Assembly: GCA_036387335.1 (NCBI GenBank)
Contig: DASVTZ010000048.1
Coordinates: 1 to 46,031 of the forward strand
DNA from: Longimicrobium sp.
GTDB lineage: Bacteria > Gemmatimonadota > Gemmatimonadetes > Longimicrobiales > Longimicrobiaceae
Reading direction: 5' to 3'
DNA: 46,031 bases
Shown piece by piece: positions 24,168 to 34,789 of the stretch. Position 1 is the stretch's first letter; the number at the start of each line of letters is the position of its first letter. The notes beneath the pieces were generated by a model that was not told the origin of the DNA, did no database searches, and saw only the letters and a list, made by a program, of their open reading frames with translations. The position numbers were made by a program, and so were the translations under genes.

Positions 24168-25676
24168 CTACAGGTCGCAGACGCGCGTGTCCTCCACGAT
24201 GGCGGCGCCGGCCACGTGGTCCAGGTACGCCTGCGCCACCGAGTGGCGGAAGCGGTCGCCGTAGCCGTCGCAGTAGTTGGAGTAGAACTTCCCGTTCTGC
24301 CCCTCGGCCAGCACCGCGCACCCCCCGCCGCAGTGCAGGGCGTAGCGGCACTTGCGGCAGGTGGGGTTGCTGGCGGGGGTGCGGCTGCGCCACATCTTGG
24401 TGAGCCCCGCGTTCATCTCCACCCCGCCGTCGTCCAGCACGCGGCCGATGCGCACCTTCTCGTCGCCCGTGCGCTCCCAGCACGCGTAGATGTCCCCGAA
24501 CTGGTCGAAGATGTACATCCCCGTGTGCGCGCCGCAGAAGCTGCTCTTGAGGTGCGGAAGTCCGTGCGCGCGGTCTTCGAACAGGCGGCGGGCGCGGGCC
24601 TGCAGCCCGTCGTCAGGCCGGCCGATCACGCGCATGTCCGGGAAGGCGATGCGCAGGTCGTCGATGGTCTCGTCCAGCTCCCAGGTGGTGGCGAAGCCGG
24701 TCTGGAACTTGGCGTTGGCGTTGCCGTGCACCACGCGCGCGGTGTACACCGAGAAGCCGCGCCGCCGGTCCCACCCGCGCGCCACGATCTCCTCGGCCAG
24801 CCGCGGCACGTGCAGGATGTTGGTCTTGTCCAGGTTCATGCGCACGGAGACGATGGCGCCCCGGTCCAGGCACAGGTCGATGTTGCGCGCGATCTGGTCG
24901 AACGAGCCGCTGCCGTCCGCGTGGATGCGGCGCTTGTTGTGCTCCTCCGGCGGGCCGTCGAGCGTGATCTGCACCGAGGCGATCCCCTCCGGCCCCAGCA
25001 GGTCCTCGTAGGCCTCCAGCTCGGTGGCGTTGCTCACCGCCCAGAAGCGCACCGGGCCCATGTCGCGCGCGCCCTTGATGATGTACTCGATGATCGGCCG
25101 GTTGACGGCCAGAAAGGGCTCGCCGCCGTAGAAGCCGATGTTGCGCGTGAACTCCACGCCCTCTTCCCAGCCGTGCTCCGCCTCCAGGGTGGGCATGGCG
25201 GCGAAGATGCGGTCCACCATCTCCGGGGTGATGACGTTGAGGAGGCGCGCGTACTGCGGGTCCGTGCGCATGTGGTCCTGGAAGCAGTACGGGCAGCGCA
25301 GGTTGCAGTTGTAGGTGGGCATGAAGATGTACGACGTGCCCTGCTGCAGGGCGCGCTGGTGCCGCTTCTTGGCCGTGCGCGCGAAGAAGCCCTCCTCTTC
25401 CTCGAAGTCCATCACCGTCATGTAGCCGCGCTGCTTCAGCAGCTCCACGGTGCGGTCCGACGGCGCGTACGTGCTCACCGGGCGCTCCGCCGCCGGGTCC
25501 GACTTCCACTCGCCGTGCAGCGGCTTGTGCGCGGGCCCCCGCTCCTGCGAGCGGAGGTAGTCGCCCACCGTGCGCGAGACCTTGTCGTAGGCGCCCGTGT
25601 AGCCATGCACCAGGAGCATTTCGCCGGCGTCTTCCGGGATGTCCACGTAGATGGTGTAGCTGCTCGTCCGAAGCAT
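24168..25676 (-). CDS. Radical SAM/SPASM peptide maturase
   Basis: The 502-residue protein has a PqqD-like winged-helix N-terminal region (about 5-95, YTIYVDIPEDAGEMLLVHG). The radical SAM cluster motif is C124-x3-C128-x2-C131 (TYNCNLRCPYCF), followed by FYGGEPFL and QITLDGPPEEHNKRR. A C-terminal SPASM domain has Cys in SSFCGAH, ACWERTG, NPTCRKCRYALHCGGGCAV and YCDGYG, enough for two extra iron-sulfur clusters. Such enzymes form thioether, C-C or related cross-links on RiPP cores. The three precursors with Cys1/Cys6 lie directly downstream, so they are the likely substrates. ATG 25676 has GGAGA 6 bases upstream; the longer start at 25745 is less likely. Confidence 0.92.
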   Translation of the reverse strand: MLRTSSYTIYVDIPEDAGEMLLVHGYTGAYDKVSRTVGDYLRSQERGPAHKPLHGEWKSDPAAERPVSTYAPSDRTVELLKQRGYMTVMDFEEEEGFFARTAKKRHQRALQQGTSYIFMPTYNCNLRCPYCFQDHMRTDPQYARLLNVITPEMVDRIFAAMPTLEAEHGWEEGVEFTRNIGFYGGEPFLAVNRPIIEYIIKGARDMGPVRFWAVSNATELEAYEDLLGPEGIASVQITLDGPPEEHNKRRIHADGSGSFDQIARNIDLCLDRGAIVSVRMNLDKTNILHVPRLAEEIVARGWDRRRGFSVYTARVVHGNANAKFQTGFATTWELDETIDDLRIAFPDMRVIGRPDDGLQARARRLFEDRAHGLPHLKSSFCGAHTGMYIFDQFGDIYACWERTGDEKVRIGRVLDDGGVEMNAGLTKMWRSRTPASNPTCRKCRYALHCGGGCAVLAEGQNGKFYSNYCDGYGDRFRHSVAQAYLDHVAGAAIVEDTRVCDL

Positions 25677-25751
25677 GGCGGTCTCCGCTGCGTGGGTGGT
25701 CAAGAGAGGGTGAGGGCGGAGCGGCGCTCCGCCGTGTCTTTTCACTCGGGT

Positions 25752-26969
25752 TCAGCTCACCAGCAGCGGCGCCTCGGCGCGCGGAGCGGCGGGGGCGGGT
25801 CCGGCCACCACCACCAGCCCCTGCCCCACCAGCTTGCCCAGCAGGCTGCGTACTGTGTCGCGGTCCACCTGGCCGGCCGCTTCCGCCACCACCCGGGCGA
25901 TGCTCACCGGCTGGCCCTGGAGGAGCGGCTCCACGATGGGCCGCGCGGAGGGGGCGAGCCGCAGCCGCTTGCCCGCGGCCACCAGTTGCACCCGGCCGTC
26001 GGGGGTCTCGGTGAGGGTGGCGTCGCGCGCGGCGGGGAGCTGCACCAGGAAGTCGTCGGTGGGGGGGAGCCCCTCCGCCATGGCGCTCCACGGGAGCCCG
26101 GCCGTCTGCTGCGGCCGCGCGCGGCTCTCCAGGTGCGCGTAGAAGCGGTCCACCAGGTCGGGAGTCAGCTGCGCCAGCAGGTCCTGGCGCAGCAGCTCCA
26201 CGTGCTCCGCGCGCGCCGCCGCCGTGGCGAAGCGCGGCAGGTCCTTGCGCGTGACGGCCGACGCGGCGCAGAGCTGGTCCACCATCCAGAGGAGGAGGTG
26301 GCGCCCGTTGTGGACGTCCACGCCGAAGGTGAGGTGCAGCGACGGCTCCTCCATGGGCACCGCCACGTGCCACCACCCGCGGGGGATGTACAGCAGCTCC
26401 CCCTCGCCCAGGATGCCGTCCCACACCACCTCTTCGGGCGGCGGGTACGACCCGTCCAGCGCGTGCGAGATGGGGTAGGGCCGGTTGTCGCCGTAGACGC
26501 GCCAGTGCTTGCGCCCCGCCACCTGTAGCACGAACACGTCGTGCTCGTCCCAGTGCAGGTCGAACCCCTTGGTGGAGCGCCACCCGGCGTACATGTTGAC
26601 GGTCACGGGCTCGCGGAAGGCGCGCGAGATGGCCTCGGCCAGCTCCCCGATGGGGGCGTACATCTGGTCGATGCGGTTGATGTTGAGCGTGGCCCCCTCG
26701 CGCAGGTGCCGCGTGAGCGCGGACGGCACCACCCGCGGAAAGGGCTGCTCCTGCACGTACGCCGTCCGCGCCACCGGCTTGCCGTCGGTCACCAGCCGCA
26801 GCCGCTGCGCGTCGAAGCTGTGCTCCGCCAGGATGCGGTTGAGCGCGTCCCACGGAAGGAGGTCGGCGAACTTCCCCGGCCAGCCCGGGACGTGCTCGAA
26901 GCGCTTGCCCCAGGAATCGCGGATGAACTCGTCCACGGTGTGGGGCGCGAAGAGGCGGTCGATCAGCAT
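25752..26969 (-). CDS. JmjC/cupin-type Fe(II) oxygenase with C-terminal winged helix
   Basis: The 405-residue protein resembles bacterial ribosomal-oxygenase-like cupins (YcfD/RoxA): WGKRFEHVPG at the N-terminus, NMYAGWRSTKGFDLHWDEHDVF with the HxD iron ligands His139 and Asp141, and YIPRGWWHVA with the distal His201. The last ~110 residues look like the dimerising winged-helix tail. The expected reaction is 2-oxoglutarate-dependent hydroxylation, here most likely of a peptide. The start overlaps the stop of the GT9-like gene (ATGCTGA), so the two are translationally coupled. It lies 75 bases before the radical SAM gene, consistent with a shared peptide substrate. Confidence 0.85.
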   Translation of the reverse strand: MLIDRLFAPHTVDEFIRDSWGKRFEHVPGWPGKFADLLPWDALNRILAEHSFDAQRLRLVTDGKPVARTAYVQEQPFPRVVPSALTRHLREGATLNINRIDQMYAPIGELAEAISRAFREPVTVNMYAGWRSTKGFDLHWDEHDVFVLQVAGRKHWRVYGDNRPYPISHALDGSYPPPEEVVWDGILGEGELLYIPRGWWHVAVPMEEPSLHLTFGVDVHNGRHLLLWMVDQLCAASAVTRKDLPRFATAAARAEHVELLRQDLLAQLTPDLVDRFYAHLESRARPQQTAGLPWSAMAEGLPPTDDFLVQLPAARDATLTETPDGRVQLVAAGKRLRLAPSARPIVEPLLQGQPVSIARVVAEAAGQVDRDTVRSLLGKLVGQGLVVVAGPAPAAPRAEAPLLVS

Positions 26970-28441
26970 GCGATGGTTCCAGGTAGCGGGGGCTCTGCGC
27001 GACGGGGGCGTACGGTGGGGCGCCGGCGCCGCGGCGGCCCCGTGTCGCCCTCGCCGCGCGCGGCGCGCCGCCGGGCCACCATCGCCTCCACCGCGGCCAC
27101 CACGCGCCGCGCGTCCAGGCGGTCCCACAGCGCCTCGGCGAAGGCCACGTGGGCCGGGTGGTCGCTCACGCCCCGCCCCAGCAGCGGGTTGTCCTCAGGC
27201 TGAAGCGCGATCCCCTCCACGTACGGGTAGTACGCGGTGCGGCTCTCGGGCGTCATGGAGGTGAAGAGGACCACGGCCGGCACGTCGAAGGCGTCGGCCA
27301 GGTGGTAGGCGCACGTGTCGGTGCTCACCACCATGTCCGCCCGCGCCACCAGGTGCGCGAAGTGGTCGAAGGTGCGCGAGTGCGCCGACCAGTCCAGGAA
27401 GCGGGGATGGTCCACCGCCAGCGGCACCGCGCTCGCCACGCGCCACCCGGTGAGCTCCAGCAGCTCGTGGACGAAGCGGGCGGCCCGCTCCGCCGGAAAG
27501 GTGCGGATGGGGGTGGAGCTCTGCGGGTGGAAGAGGAGCACCGGCGCGCCGCCGCCGTCCGCCGCGAGCCCGTTCGCCAGCTCCGCCGCGACGGCCGGCG
27601 ACGGGGGGAACGACATCCGCTTGCGCGACGCGGGGACGGCGCGGGGGTCGAGCCCGCAGGCGTCCATGCAGATGTCTACCCAGTGCGCATCGGCCGTTAC
27701 GCGCTCCCCCGTGAGATCCAGGTACGCGTCGTAGCCCGTGAGGAGCTGCACGGGTGCGGGAAGAAAGTGGATTCCGTCGATCAGGCCGGAGCGGCGGAAG
27801 AGCGCTTCCGCCTCGGCGTTACATCGGTGCTGCACCAGGTCAAGCGTGACCTCGTCGAAGCGCGCTTCCAGGGTGGCGCGCAGCTCGCGGAGGGCGCAAA
27901 GGCCCAGCAGTGTGTCGCCGAAGGCCAGGTGGAGGATGTTGACGACGGCCACCCGCACCGCGCGCCGCCCCTGGAGCAGCTCCAGCGCGCTCGCCAGCGG
28001 CGCGAACTCGCCGGTGGCTCCCAGGCGTCCCACGCGTGCCGGCATCCCGCGCTGCGCCAGCAGCTTGGCCTGCGCCCCGGCGGAGAGCACCTTGAGCACG
28101 TCCGGGCATCCGCGCGCCCGCGCGCGCCTGGCGTACTCGTTGAGCGCGCCGAAGAAGACGGGCGAGTTGGCCAGGTGCACGTCGCGCCCGGTGAGGCGCC
28201 CGTCGCGCGGGGCCTCCAGGCGGAGGGCGAGCTCGCCGGGGGCGGCGGGGGGCGCCTCTCCCGCGGGGTGGATGGAGTACACGGAGACGTCCGACCCGCG
28301 GCCGTAGTAGCGCACCCGCACGTCCAGCGGCTCGGTGACGTAGAAGAGCGTCGCCGAACGGGCGTCCGGGGGGAGGACGCCCGCGGAACGCCTCGCACCC
28401 CGTTCGAGCGTGTCTGCTGTGCCGGCGGGGCGAGCGTTCAT
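26963..28441 (-). CDS. GT9/heptosyltransferase-like glycosyltransferase
   Basis: This 492-residue protein has a C-terminal ~280-residue half that matches the GT9 heptosyltransferase fold: VAVVNILHLAFGDTLLGLCALRELR, GYDAYLDLTGE, LLFHPQSSTPIRTFPAERAARFV, and ADMVVSTDTCAYHLADAFDVPAVVLF. The N-terminal ~200 residues are unusual for the family and have no clear match; they might bind the acceptor. I infer transfer of a sugar to the peptide or a lipid acceptor. The ATG at 28441 (MNARPAG) follows AGGAAGCAGG; a longer frame to 28636 would run through the promoter. Its end overlaps the cupin start by 7 bases. Confidence 0.75.
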   Translation of the reverse strand: MNARPAGTADTLERGARRSAGVLPPDARSATLFYVTEPLDVRVRYYGRGSDVSVYSIHPAGEAPPAAPGELALRLEAPRDGRLTGRDVHLANSPVFFGALNEYARRARARGCPDVLKVLSAGAQAKLLAQRGMPARVGRLGATGEFAPLASALELLQGRRAVRVAVVNILHLAFGDTLLGLCALRELRATLEARFDEVTLDLVQHRCNAEAEALFRRSGLIDGIHFLPAPVQLLTGYDAYLDLTGERVTADAHWVDICMDACGLDPRAVPASRKRMSFPPSPAVAAELANGLAADGGGAPVLLFHPQSSTPIRTFPAERAARFVHELLELTGWRVASAVPLAVDHPRFLDWSAHSRTFDHFAHLVARADMVVSTDTCAYHLADAFDVPAVVLFTSMTPESRTAYYPYVEGIALQPEDNPLLGRGVSDHPAHVAFAEALWDRLDARRVVAAVEAMVARRRAARGEGDTGPPRRRRPTVRPRRAEPPLPGTIAC

Positions 28442-28556
28442 CCTGCTTCCTGGCGGTGCGGAGACCGGGACGGGGGACCGAAGATCGGTCGTGAAGGGCG
28501 TGCCCGGCGGGGGTGCGCCCCAGGCACGCGGCCCTGGCACGACATCCCTACTGAGC

Positions 28557-28620
28557 AAGATAGATCCGAAAAAACGTTCTTCAAGATACCGTTCGAACGG
28601 AAACGGGCGCCGAACAAACG
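28557..28620 (-). promoter_or_regulatory. Promoter with bipartite operator upstream of GT9-cupin-radical SAM genes
   Basis: On the minus strand the order is CGTTTGTTCGGCGCCC (28605-28620), 4 bases, the 12-bp palindrome CCGTTCGAACGG (28589-28600), 4 bases, a -35-like TTGAAG (28579-28584), 16 bases, and a -10-like TATCTT (28557-28562). The same bipartite element is upstream of the nucleotidyltransferase gene, with identical spacing. The position upstream of -35 suggests an activator site. Confidence 0.7.
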
Positions 28621-28652
28621 TCGCGCTCCGGGCCATGCGGGCGGCGGCGCGT

Positions 28653-29756
28653 CTACTCCGCGCCCCTTCCCAGCATGCCCGTGACTCCCCCCAGCCAGGG
28701 GTTGATGACCCGCCGCCTGCGCGCGCGCTCGTCGGTGTCGCGGCGGGGCGCGCGCAACACGTACTCGCGGATAACGGGAAGGATGCGCTCGTCGGCAGGC
28801 CTCCACTCCACCTCCGGCAGCAGCCCCGCCGGGATGGGCGCGTGAAGGATCTCGCGCGTCAGCCGCAGCGTCACCGCCACCAGCTTGGCCGCGTTCCAGG
28901 CGCGCGCCGTCGCCTCCACCCGCTCCCAGTCCACCCGCGGCTCCGCGCGCGCGGCCCAGGCGATGTCGCACAGCTTCTGGACGGTGATGTTGAAGCCGTG
29001 GTGAAAGGAGGCGTGCAGGCACAGGTGGAGGAGGAGGTCTTCGGGCGAGAACGCCAGCAGCTCCGCGTCGTGGAAGCCGGCCGGCCGCACCCGCGCCCAC
29101 AGGTCGTCCATGCGCAGGGTGAAGGGGCTCGCCGGCGGTCCGCCCCCGCGCGGGTGCCCCACCGCGTCGATCGACCAGTGCAGCTCCACCTCGAGCTCCC
29201 CCTCCTTCTGCATGGGAACGAGGTGGTGGTTGCACGCGTACACCGGCTCCAGATGGGGGTGGTTCTCCGGACGGTAGCCCAGCTCCAGCAGGACGCGGTA
29301 CGCGCGCTCGATGTCCGGGCGCGGCACCAGCAGGTCCACGTCCTCCATGCAGCGGAAGGCGGGGTCGCCGTACACGCCGCGCGCCAGGTACGCCCCCTTG
29401 AGCACCACCGCGGGGATTCCCGCCCCGCCCAGCTCGCGGGCCACTTCGGCCAGCCCCCGGTACATCCGCGCGTTCGAGCTCGAGGTGGCCGCGTACGCCT
29501 CCTCCATCGCCCGGGCGGCGGCGGGGGGCACCGCCAGCCCCGGCTCGTCGGCGAGCCGCGCGCCCACCAGCGGGGCCACTTCGTGACGGAGCGCCCGCGC
29601 CACCAGCACCTCCCATTCGGCGGCGGTCAGCGCGGCGAGCCGCTCCACGAGGGGCTCACCGGCTCGCAGCGACAGGCAGGCGGCCAGCAGGTCGCGGGGA
29701 GTGCCGCCCGCCACGTCCGCGTCCACCGGCTCGGCCAGCAACGGGATCTGCGCCAT
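28653..29756 (-). CDS. Nucleotidyltransferase-family protein (NTP_transf_5 type)
   Basis: The 367-residue protein has the nucleotidyltransferase core IPAVVLKGAYLARGVYGDP (Lys120) followed by the metal-binding CMEDVDLLVPRPD (Asp139, Asp141), then VELHWSIDA and LLHLCLHASFHHGF. Members of this family often sit in RiPP and peptide gene clusters, where their substrate is mostly unknown. It begins its own transcript at a promoter that shares an operator with the gene that follows it. AGAGG precedes the ATG by about 8 bases. It is probably an accessory enzyme that adenylylates a peptide or sugar; that is inference. Confidence 0.82.
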   Translation of the reverse strand: MAQIPLLAEPVDADVAGGTPRDLLAACLSLRAGEPLVERLAALTAAEWEVLVARALRHEVAPLVGARLADEPGLAVPPAAARAMEEAYAATSSSNARMYRGLAEVARELGGAGIPAVVLKGAYLARGVYGDPAFRCMEDVDLLVPRPDIERAYRVLLELGYRPENHPHLEPVYACNHHLVPMQKEGELEVELHWSIDAVGHPRGGGPPASPFTLRMDDLWARVRPAGFHDAELLAFSPEDLLLHLCLHASFHHGFNITVQKLCDIAWAARAEPRVDWERVEATARAWNAAKLVAVTLRLTREILHAPIPAGLLPEVEWRPADERILPVIREYVLRAPRRDTDERARRRRVINPWLGGVTGMLGRGAE

Positions 29757-29871
29757 GGGGATACCTCTGTTTCGGTGGCCGGGTCACGCATCCCAGCCGC
29801 GCGGGCGGAGGGGGGCGGGAGCAAGAACTGGGGCGGGGCTACACTCATTGATCGTCGGGAGGAGGGGTGTG

Positions 29872-29913
29872 TCGCAAGCCACCGTTCGAACGGCGTGGGG
29901 CACCGAACGAACG
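29872..29913 (-). promoter_or_regulatory. Second copy of bipartite operator upstream of nucleotidyltransferase gene
   Basis: On the minus strand this is CGTTCGTTCGGTGCCC (29898-29913), 4 bases, the palindrome CCGTTCGAACGG (29882-29893), 4 bases, and a -35-like TTGCGA (29872-29877). It matches the 28589-28620 copy in both halves and spacing. The -10 is not obvious. Confidence 0.65.
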
Positions 29914-30126
29914 CCCTACGTTGGCCGCGGGGCGCACGGAATCCGACGCTCGACACGGGGTCGACCGTCCTTTGTGGAACGAGCGTGCGCGCGCCGCACG
30001 CCCGCCCCGCCACGCCTTCCCACCCCGCCCGATGCGCCCCTACGACGCGGACGAGTTCGGCACGCTATTGCTGAAGCCGGACGGTGTGGAGTGGGGGATG
30101 GAGGGGGAGATGGCGCTGGCGTCGCT
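29914..30126. other. Intergenic stretch, no gene supported
   Basis: The short + frame 30031-30136 (MRPYDADEFGTLLL..., 34 residues) has no ribosome site and runs into the convergent methyltransferase gene. I see no conserved element apart from the operator on the left. Confidence 0.4.
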
Positions 30127-31305
30127 TCAGGCCTGATCCGCCGGCGGGTCAGTGCAGACGAGCATCCAGGGGCGGTCGGAGACACGGGTGAGGACGACGG
30201 TGGCGGCGCGGGCGCCGGTGAGCTTCAGCTTGCGCTGGATCTCGTCCACGTCCACCGCCGAGCCGCGCTTGCGGATGTCCACCACGCCGATGCCCGCCTC
30301 GCGCAGCACGTGGCGGAGCTGCTTGAGGTTCCAGGGGAGCGACGCCTCCACCCGCAGCGTGCGCCCGAACGGGGTGCGCACGTCGCGGTCGCAGGAGAGG
30401 AAGGCGATCTGCTCGTCGATCTTCCAGCAGTCCAGCGAGCGCGCCAGCTCTTCCACCGTGCCGGAGCGGGTTACGGCGGGGTCGGGGTCGATCAGGTAGT
30501 CGCCGGGCAGGCGGACTTCGACGGCGGGGCCATCTTCCGGCACCAGCGTGTCGCCGGAGGGGAGGAGGGTGGCGCGGCGGGCCACCGTGGACAGGGCGGG
30601 CGACCAGAGGACGGACTCCTTGAGCTCGCCGCCCTCGGACACGAACTCCACTTCCCAGCCGTCCGGCGCCAGCTCCAGCGGAAGTCCGGGCGCGGCCTTG
30701 ATGCCGAGCGCCGTGCCGCGGGCGGCGAGGTCGAAGCACCATTCCAGCGACGGCTCGCCGCTCCCCGTCTGGAAGCGGCGTCCGCCGGCGCGGCGGGCGG
30801 GGTCCACGAAGGCGGCGGGGATGCCATCCAGCGAGAGGTCGCGCACGTCGGCGCAGACGCACTCCACCGACGCGCCCACGCCGTTGGCCTCCGCGTTTAT
30901 GCACGCCAGCCGGCTGTGCACCGGGTCCAGGTCGGCGGCCAGCACCGAGCGCCCCTCCGCCAGCGCGATCAGGTCGCCCCCGATGCCGCTGCACAGGTCG
31001 GCCATGCGGTCGAAGCCTGCGTAGCGGCGCGCGTGGTTGCGCGCCATCCGCTCGGTGGAGGCCTGCTCCAGCGCGGGCGCGGTGAAGTACATCCGGTCCG
31101 CGTGGGTGAACTTCGCGCGGGCGCGGGCGCGGAGCTTCGCCTGCCCCACCGCGGCCTGGACGAGCTCCGGCGGATGCTTGTCGCGCAGACGCATGATGAG
31201 GCGGATCTCGTTGGCTGCCGTCAGCGGCTCCGCGGCGAGCTCCGCCATGAGCTCCTGCCCGGCGGGCGCCAGCAGCGCGCCGATCCACCCGGTCGGATCG
31301 TCCAT
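30127..31305 (-). CDS. Class I SAM methyltransferase with THUMP-like C-terminal domain
   Basis: The 392-residue protein has an N-terminal helical region (about 1-90), then a Rossmann methyltransferase with FDRMADLCSGIGGDLIALA (SAM-binding glycine loop), VLAADLDPVHSRLACINA and AAFVDPARRAGGRR. The last ~90 residues (LRHVLREAGIGVVDIRKRG...) look like the THUMP-like domain of putative RNA methyltransferases. It is likely to act on RNA, but the target is unknown. ATG 31305 has GAGG 8 bases upstream and lies 17 bases after the PAS gene on the same strand. Confidence 0.85.
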   Translation of the reverse strand: MDDPTGWIGALLAPAGQELMAELAAEPLTAANEIRLIMRLRDKHPPELVQAAVGQAKLRARARAKFTHADRMYFTAPALEQASTERMARNHARRYAGFDRMADLCSGIGGDLIALAEGRSVLAADLDPVHSRLACINAEANGVGASVECVCADVRDLSLDGIPAAFVDPARRAGGRRFQTGSGEPSLEWCFDLAARGTALGIKAAPGLPLELAPDGWEVEFVSEGGELKESVLWSPALSTVARRATLLPSGDTLVPEDGPAVEVRLPGDYLIDPDPAVTRSGTVEELARSLDCWKIDEQIAFLSCDRDVRTPFGRTLRVEASLPWNLKQLRHVLREAGIGVVDIRKRGSAVDVDEIQRKLKLTGARAATVVLTRVSDRPWMLVCTDPPADQA

Positions 31306-31322
31306 CGGAGTCGCCTCGTGCG

Positions 31323-32126
31323 TCAGGCCGGCTGCTTCCTGTCCGACCCGCCGCCGAGCCGGGACAGCACCGCCTCCTGCTCGGCGGCGCGCTGCTCCAG
31401 GCGCGAGCGCTCCAGCACCAGATCGGTCACTTCCACGCTCACGCTCAGCACGCCGTTCACCCGGCCGTCCACCGAGAAGAGGGGCTGGTAGCTGAAGTTG
31501 AAGAACCCGTGGTGCAGGGTTCCGTCGCCGTTGCGGTCGAAGGCGATGGGGACCTCGCTGCCCTGGAACGGCTCGCCGGAGGTGTACACGCCGTCCAGGA
31601 TCTCGAACAGCCCCTGACCCTCCAGTTCCGGGAGCACCGAGCGGACCGTCTTCCCCTCCAGGTCCCGTCCACCCAGCAGCTGCCGCGCGAACTGGTTCAC
31701 GATCTCCACGCGGTGGTCGGGGCCGCGAATGACGCTGATGGCCACGGGCGCCAGGTCGATCACCTCGCGCACCGCTTCGCGCACCGTCTCCTGCTGCCGT
31801 GCGCGGGTCACGTCGGTGACGTCGCGCATCACCAGGAGGATGCCGTCGCCGGAGGGGATGGCCGTCACCTCGTGCCAGGCGTAGCGCGGCGGGTGGAAGA
31901 CCTTGAAGTGCCGGGCCAGCCGCCCCGTGGCCACCGCGCGCAGGTCCCGCTCGGCCGGCGAGCCCACCAAGTAGGGAAAGATCTCCCACCACCCCTGCCC
32001 CACCAGGTCCGCGCACCGCTTCCCCAGCAGGAGCTCGGCGCGCCCGTTGGCGTACGCTACGCGGAACTCAGCGTCCAACCCGACCACGCCATCCGACACG
32101 TGCTCGAGCGCGTCCTCGATCTTCAT
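31323..32126 (-). CDS. Protein with two PAS domains
   Basis: The 267-residue protein has two PAS domains: about 1-115 ([51 protein letters not shown]) and about 125-250 ([59 protein letters not shown]). There is no kinase, GGDEF or helix-turn-helix output domain. It may be a stand-alone sensor acting through a partner. The ATG at 32126 is preceded by AAGGGA; the ORF start at 32192 adds a Pro/Arg-rich piece. It is divergent from glgX. Confidence 0.85.
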   Translation of the reverse strand: MKIEDALEHVSDGVVGLDAEFRVAYANGRAELLLGKRCADLVGQGWWEIFPYLVGSPAERDLRAVATGRLARHFKVFHPPRYAWHEVTAIPSGDGILLVMRDVTDVTRARQQETVREAVREVIDLAPVAISVIRGPDHRVEIVNQFARQLLGGRDLEGKTVRSVLPELEGQGLFEILDGVYTSGEPFQGSEVPIAFDRNGDGTLHHGFFNFSYQPLFSVDGRVNGVLSVSVEVTDLVLERSRLEQRAAEQEAVLSRLGGGSDRKQPA

Positions 32127-32296
32127 CTCGTCCCTTTGACTTCGTGGCCCGCAACGAGACGCGAAGTTGGCCCCGCGGGGCACCGGGGGCAAGGGCGGGC
32201 CCCCCGCGCGGAGGGTGTCGCCGGTCCGGCCCCCGACTTGCCATCACCCCGGCGTCCGGCATCGGCGGGACCGAAATCGATCAACGGAGTGAACCA

Positions 32297-34432
<2,136 letters not shown>

Positions 34433-34789
34433 GGGGCCCTCACCCCCGCTCGTTCCTCGCTGCGGCCCCCACCCCCCGGCCCCCTCCCCCGCCTGCGGGG
34501 GCGCAGGGCGGGTGAGGGGGAGAACACCTGTCCGCCATGCGCAGATTCGGTAGGTAGGGGCGCGATTCATCGCGCCCGTGCCTGCCGCCACGCCAACGCC
34601 CGCCGCCGCAAACCGCCACCCGGTAGGGGCAGACCTGCGTGTCTGCCCTCCCTTCTCGCCCCGCAATCCCGACTACGCGCGCCGTGCCCGCTGTTCCACC
34701 GTTCCGCCGCTGTCCCCAATGGCGCTCTGCGTAGCGACCCGCCACATTTCCGGCGCGGGCGAGGGCAACGCAAAATCACGCGAGGAGCA
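34433..34789. repeat. Intergenic repeats between glgX and arginase genes
   Basis: No gene is seen. The stretch contains a hairpin-family copy (34436-34520, with cgctcgttcctcgctgcg), a palindrome taggggcgcgattcatcgcg at 34555 that is inverted near 35851-35880, and a diverged ggcagac palindrome at 34624-34648. The arginase ribosome site gaggag is at its right end. Confidence 0.65.

Noticed and set aside
30031-30136. 34-residue + strand ORF MRPYDADEFGTLLL...
   Set aside because: It has no ribosome site, overlaps the end of the convergent methyltransferase gene and resembles no family I know.
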